A stretch of DNA of 8,963 nt from Bacteroides sp. (GTDB lineage: Bacteria > Bacteroidota > Bacteroidia > Bacteroidales > Bacteroidaceae). The position numbers and the translations under genes are program-made. How positions within the stretch are numbered: the stretch's first letter is position 1; each line of letters starts with the position of its first letter. Below are positions 5,256-8,963 of the stretch, in pieces. The notes below the pieces were generated by a model. It worked only from the letters and a program-made list of their open reading frames with translations. It did not search any database and was not told the DNA's origin. The stretch is taken from positions 1 through 8,963 of the forward strand of contig DYCT01000066.1 of NCBI GenBank assembly GCA_019417975.1, read 5' to 3'.

Positions 5256-7997
5256 ATGGCTGATTCAATTTATCAAGCGATTCAGCACCGTATCCTTATC
5301 CTTGATGGAGCCATGGGTACGATGATACAACGCTACAACTTACGAGAAGAAGACTATCGGGGAAGTTTTACATCGCTGCCTGTTCTGCAGAAAGGAAATA
5401 ATGATTTGCTCTGCTTGTCGCGCCCCGACGTAGTGGCAGATATTCATCGGAAATATCTGGAAGCAGGGGCCGATATTATAGAAACCAATACTTTTAACGC
5501 AACGCGCATCTCTATGGCCGATTATCATACCTAGCATTTGGTGCGCGATATCAATCTGGCTGCTGCACGTCTGACACGTGGATTGGCCGATGAGTTTACT
5601 GCAAAAGATGCCGGAAAACCTCGTTTTGTAGCCGGCTCTGTAGGACCGACAAATAAAACTTGTTCTATGTCGCCGGATGTAAATAACCCGGCTTATCGTG
5701 CGTTGACTTTTGATGAACTGACCGAGGCTTATCTGGAGCAGATGCTGGCTTTGCTTGAGGGTGGGGTGGATGCTTTGCTGATAGAGACCATCTTCGATAC
5801 GCTGAATGCCAAGGCTGCTATTTATGCAGCCGAACAAGCCATGCAGATAGCTTTACGACGTGTACCTCTGATGCTTTCTGTGACGGTTGCAGATATAAGC
5901 GGACGTACACTTTCAGGTCAGACACTGCAAGCTTTTCTTTCTTCTGTACATCATGCCGATTTGTTTTCTGTAGGATTGAATTGTTCTTTTGGTGCCAAGC
6001 AGTTGAAGCCGTTTCTGGCAGAGTTGGCTGCTCATGCACCTTATTATATTAGTGCTTATCCGAATGCCGGATTGCCCAACAGCTTAGGACAATATGACCA
6101 GACTCCCGAAGAAATGGCTGCTGAGGTGGTTAGCTACATTGATGAAGGATTGGTGAATATCTTGGGAGGCTGTTGTGGAACGACCGATGCTTATATATCT
6201 AAATTTGCTGAATTGGTAATTGGAGCTTGTCCGCATCGGGTTGTTGAGGAAGCCGATTGTTTGTGTCTGTCGGGGCTTGAAAATTTGGAAGTGACTCCGT
6301 ATGTCCGCTTTGTCAATGTGGGTGAGCGGTGTAATGTGGCAGGCTCTCGGAAGTTCCTTCGTTTGATTCAAGAAAAAAAATACGAAGAAGCCTTAGGCAT
6401 TGCGCGGAAGCAGGTGGATGATGGCGCTTTAGTGCTTGATGTCAATATGGATGATGGCTTGCTGGATGCAAAGCAAGAAATGACTACTTTCTTGAATCTG
6501 ATAGCTGCAGAACCCGAAATAGCCAAAGTACCCTTGATGATTGATTCATCTAAATGGGACGTGATTGAGGCTGGCTTGAAATGTATTCAAGGCAAGGCCA
6601 TTGTGAACTCTATATCCTTGAAAGAAGGTGAAGAACCTTTCTTAAGCAAGGCGAAGCTCATCAGACGGTTGGGGGCTGCGGTAGTCGTTATGGCATTTGA
6701 TGAACAGGGACAAGCAGATAGCTATGAGCGGAGGATTGCAGTATGCGAAAGGGCTTATCGGCTGTTGGTAGACAATGTCGGATTCGCCCCGAAAGATATT
6801 ATTTTTGATCCGAATGTGTTGGCTGTAGCCACCGGTATAGAGGAACATAATAACTATGCAGCCGATTTCATTCGTGCTACCGGGTGGATAAAGAAACATC
6901 TGCTTGGAGCACATGTCAGTGGGGGAGTAAGCAACCTTTCTTTTTCGTTTAGAGGAAACAATTATATCCGTGAGGCTATGCATGCTGTATTTCTGTATCA
7001 TGCTATTGCAGAAGGTATGGACTTTGGTATTGTAAATCCGGCAACATCTGTACTTTATACCGATTTACCTTCTGATGTATTGGAACGGGTTGAAGATGTG
7101 GTATTAAATAGGCGGCCGGATGCTGCTGAACGTTTGGTAGAGCTGGCCGACCGGTTGAAAGAAGCCGGACAAGATTCTATCGTACAGCATTCTGCTTCGA
7201 ATGAGTGGCGCAAGACATCGGTAGAGGAACGATTGAAATATGCGCTGATGAAAGGCATATCCGATTATTTGAAGGAGGACTTGAACGAAGCTTTGACAAT
7301 TTATTCGGGAGCTGTTGCCATCATAGAAGGACCGTTGATGGACGGTATGAACCAAGTTGGTGACTTGTTTGGTGCCGGAAAGATGTTCTTACCGCAAGTG
7401 GTAAAGACAGCTCGTACGATGAAACAGGCGGTAACTATTTTACAGCCGTTGATAGAGGCAGGGCAAGAGGGGAATACTCATTTTGCAGGTAAGGTTTTGT
7501 TGGCAACGGTAAAAGGGGATGTGCATGACATCGGAAAGAATATTGTAAGTGTGGTTTTGGCTTGCAACAATTACCGGATTCTCGATTTGGGCGTGATGGT
7601 TTCAGCCGAAGCGATTGTGAAATGTGCAATAAATGAAAAAGTGGATGCCATCGGATTGAGCGGGCTGATAACTCCATCACTCGAAGAAATGGTGCATGTA
7701 GCCGGTGAATTGGAGAAGGCTGGCTTGGAGGTTCCGTTATTGATAGGTGGGGCTACAACTTCGTTTTTGCATACGGCCTTGAAGATTGCTCCTCAATATC
7801 ATGCTCCGGTGGTTTATACTCGTGATGCGTCTCAGATAGTGACGACAATAGGAAAATTGCTTAGTCCGACAATGCGTACTCCTTTTGTCGAAGAGATAAA
7901 TCGGAAATACGAGCAGCTACGTGTGCAGAAAACGGCTGCTACATCTGCTATAATTGGTTTGGAAGAAGCTCGTAAGAATGCATTGAAACTATTCTAA
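5256..7997 (+). pseudogene. metH: B12-dependent methionine synthase, interrupted by an in-frame TAG
   Basis: MetH moves the methyl group of 5-methyltetrahydrofolate to homocysteine through cobalamin. The frame spans 913 codons plus stop, broken only by TAG at 5532-5534 (codon 93). Numbering through it, the order is: a homocysteine domain (DGAMGT 17-22, ETNTFNAT 76-83, zinc ligands Cys243 in GLNC and Cys306/307 in GGCCGT); a pterin domain (NVGERCNVAGS, about 354-364); a cobalamin cap (about 640-735); and a B12 domain (GDVHDIG with ligand His757, GLSGL about 800-804, GGATT about 832-836). It ends at the linker LEEARKNALKLF, so the C-terminal AdoMet activation domain of the 1227-aa E. coli enzyme is absent. 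All motifs are intact, so the TAG is recent, a sequencing error, or suppressed. CAG (Gln) to TAG is the simplest origin. Restart at TTG 5538 or GTG 5541 would lose the first strands of the homocysteine barrel and probably that activity. Confidence 0.9.
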
Positions 7998-8038
7998 AGA
8001 GTAAGAGCGTTATCGTAACCCTTAAATAATGAAGATAT

Positions 8039-8066
8039 CCCCTGCTACAGTTGTATGTGACAGGGG
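8039..8066. terminator. Stem-loop between convergent metH and small-gene operon
   Basis: CCCCTG (8039-8044) pairs with CAGGGG (8061-8066). Past one T/C mismatch the stem extends with GATA (8034-8037) against TATC (8068-8071). It lies 41 nt after the metH stop and 37 nt beyond the stop of the minus-strand gene, so it probably ends both transcripts. Neither side has a long T-run, so the terminator call is moderate. Confidence 0.55.
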
Positions 8067-8102
8067 CTATCCTTTAAATAAGAGGGTCTTAATACACGCT
8101 CA

Positions 8103-8447
8103 TTAAGCAATTCGTTTTAAGATACTGATAAACTCTTCGTTATCTATATCGAAGTTTTTTTCGCGGAAGCTGACATAGTCTTCCAAATAGTCGCTGGCAA
8201 TATCTGCCATAAGTTCTTGACCGTTTATGCCTAACTCATCTAACATGAAGCGGATGATTCCTTGATAGGCATGGACGGTGCGCATTTTTTGTTCCCATGC
8301 TGCTGGCTTATGCTGTTGTAGCAAGTGTTCGTTTTTGGCAATCAGATAGACTGTTGCGTAGAATTTATCTGTACTTCCGTAGATTTTGCTGATGTGTGCT
8401 TTCGCTTCATCAGACATTTTCTTGATGGTAATCAGGGCTTGGCTCAT
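8103..8447 (-). CDS. Hypothetical small helical protein, third gene of coupled cluster
   Basis: This is a 114-residue cytoplasmic-looking protein with no signal peptide or membrane helix. I do not recognise the family. It appears mostly alpha-helical and moderately charged, with long helical stretches around MSDEAKAHISKIYG, FYATVYLIAKNEHLL and MRTVHAYQGIIRFMLDELG, and an acidic C-terminal half (DYLEDYVSFREKNFDIDNEE). An upstream ATG at 8480 is in frame, but the start at 8447 is preferred because it forms an ATGA overlap with the stop of the gene before it (8446-8444), the same arrangement as at the previous junction. It ends at TAA, 37 nt before the shared stem-loop. Function unknown; the coupling suggests it is made together with the TusA-like protein. 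Confidence 0.82.
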   Translation of the reverse strand: MSQALITIKKMSDEAKAHISKIYGSTDKFYATVYLIAKNEHLLQQHKPAAWEQKMRTVHAYQGIIRFMLDELGINGQELMADIASDYLEDYVSFREKNFDIDNEEFISILKRIA

Positions 8448-8668
8448 GGGTTGGGTATTGTAAATTGCAAAGTCATGCATTCATTTTCATAAATTTCTCG
8501 GAAGCCGATGTTCTGTTCCGATAAGAATTCTTTCAAGTCGGTGAAAGCAGAATTATCGGTAGTCACAATCTCTAACATCTCACCTTTTTCGGAGGTAAAG
8601 AATGCCTGTAGTGCAGGTATTAGTGCACTATACGGTAGATTTTTCTGGCGAGTATCTATTCTTTTCAT
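8444..8668 (-). CDS. TusA-like small protein lacking the active cysteine
   Basis: This 74-residue protein has the pattern of the TusA/SirA/YedF sulfur-carrier fold: IDTR at the start, a helix (PYSALIPALQAFF), the strand after a turn (KGEMLEIVTTDN), a helix (AFTDLKEFLSEQNIG), and last strands (FREIYENECMTLQFTI). In TusA proteins the D-x-R-G-x-x-C-P motif carries the persulfide cysteine. Here the aligned stretch is DTRQKNLP, so the cysteine position is Leu11 while the proline remains (Pro12). The only cysteine is Cys64. If the fold is right, it cannot act as a normal sulfur carrier and may bind a partner or ligand instead. The start at 8668 is preferred over the longer frame from 8713 because it forms an ATGA overlap with the upstream stop (8667-8665) and begins right at the fold. 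The family call is by eye. Confidence 0.72.
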   Translation of the reverse strand: MKRIDTRQKNLPYSALIPALQAFFTSEKGEMLEIVTTDNSAFTDLKEFLSEQNIGFREIYENECMTLQFTIPNP

Positions 8669-8963
8669 TCTGCGACAGACTTCTCTTGGTCGGGGGTGTG
8701 TGTCTTTTCCCATTTGATATATAGCTGAATCAGTTGATTCAGTCCATAAGCTTTCATGTTGTTGTGATAGATAACATCAATGCACAAGTCAAGCAAATCC
8801 TTGCAATCAGCTTCTTGCGAAGCAATGAGCGAACGGATATTTAGCTTAAGCTTGTCGAGTACCGGCTCATCAATGATTCCTGTACTATCTATCAAGTGTT
8901 GGAATAATGAGTATTTGCAGATTGTCTGAAGGTTTTCTTCAGATACATCAATGCTTCTTGTTC
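8665..8963 (-). CDS. Hypothetical protein, C-terminal part (5' end beyond window)
   Basis: The frame is open from the window edge to the stop at 8667-8665, giving 98 visible residues. An apparent start at 8895 is only an internal TTG, and the residues before it (SIDVSEENLQTICKYSLFQH) read on naturally, so the true N-terminus lies beyond 8963. The visible part looks helical (EPVLDKLKLNIRSLIASQE, CKDLLDLCIDVIYHNNMKAYG, LNQLIQLYIKWEK) and ends in a charged tail. There are three cysteines, with no obvious metal-binding spacing. I do not recognise the family. Its stop overlaps the ATG of the TusA-like gene (ATGA), so it is the first visible gene of a coupled cluster whose promoter lies outside the window. 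Confidence 0.78.
   Translation of the reverse strand, partial: TRSIDVSEENLQTICKYSLFQHLIDSTGIIDEPVLDKLKLNIRSLIASQEADCKDLLDLCIDVIYHNNMKAYGLNQLIQLYIKWEKTHTPDQEKSVAE

Noticed and set aside
5340..5837. 165-aa open frame on the minus strand inside metH
   Set aside because: It is antisense to well-conserved MetH motifs, has no recognisable domain, and its length is expected by chance opposite a long gene.
5256..7997. TAG reassigned to glutamine as a general code change (as in some Bacteroidetes phages)
   Set aside because: fbp ends at TAG where its family ends, with a terminator 25 nt on, and the genes are ordinary chromosomal ones. Readthrough at this one codon remains possible.
7998..8102. Missing MetH activation domain carried out of frame downstream
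   Set aside because: Only 105 bases separate metH from the opposite-strand gene, and they hold a stem-loop, not coding sequence.
8508..8717. 69-aa plus-strand open frame
   Set aside because: It is antisense to the coupled small genes, which have exact ATGA junctions; the plus frame has no supporting feature.
8665..8895. Complete small gene starting at TTG 8895
   Set aside because: The frame remains open to the window edge with plausible protein sequence, so this is an internal codon of a truncated gene.

Overview
The window looks like chromosomal DNA of a gut Bacteroidales species, most likely Bacteroides or Phocaeicola. The evidence is the moderately AT-rich sequence, the promoter-like elements of Bacteroidetes type (TTTG, then TAnnTTTG), the weak or absent Shine-Dalgarno sequences, and protein sequences typical of that group (NagB, the large class III fructose-1,6-bisphosphatase, and a MetH without an activation domain). 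I saw no mobile element, rRNA, tRNA or CRISPR array.

Layout. (1) 1-765 +: nagB, lacking about its first 16 codons at the window edge, with a strong terminator behind it (805-841). (2) 766-1252: a convergent intergenic region. It holds an array of near-palindromes at an exact 22-bp period (1046-1130, with decayed flanking units) and a symmetric terminator for the opposite strand (1199-1227). (3) 1253-3247 -: fbp, with a good Bacteroides-type promoter. (4) 3470-7997 +: a tightly packed probable operon of a lipoprotein, a five-helix Yip1-like membrane protein starting at TTG, smpB and metH, with gaps of 4, 1 and 17 nt. The metH frame is broken by one in-frame TAG at codon 93. (5) 8039-8066: a stem-loop between convergent operons. 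(6) 8103-8963 -: three small genes joined by two ATGA stop/start overlaps. The first runs off the window edge, the second resembles TusA with its active cysteine replaced, and the third is unrecognised.

Function. The recognised genes are central housekeeping: amino-sugar catabolism (NagB), gluconeogenesis (Fbp), ribosome rescue (SmpB) and B12-dependent methionine synthesis (MetH). The most unusual items are the 22-bp palindrome array, the amber codon in an otherwise intact metH, and the coupled small-gene cluster with the degenerate TusA-like protein. I found no convincing new defence or mobile system.
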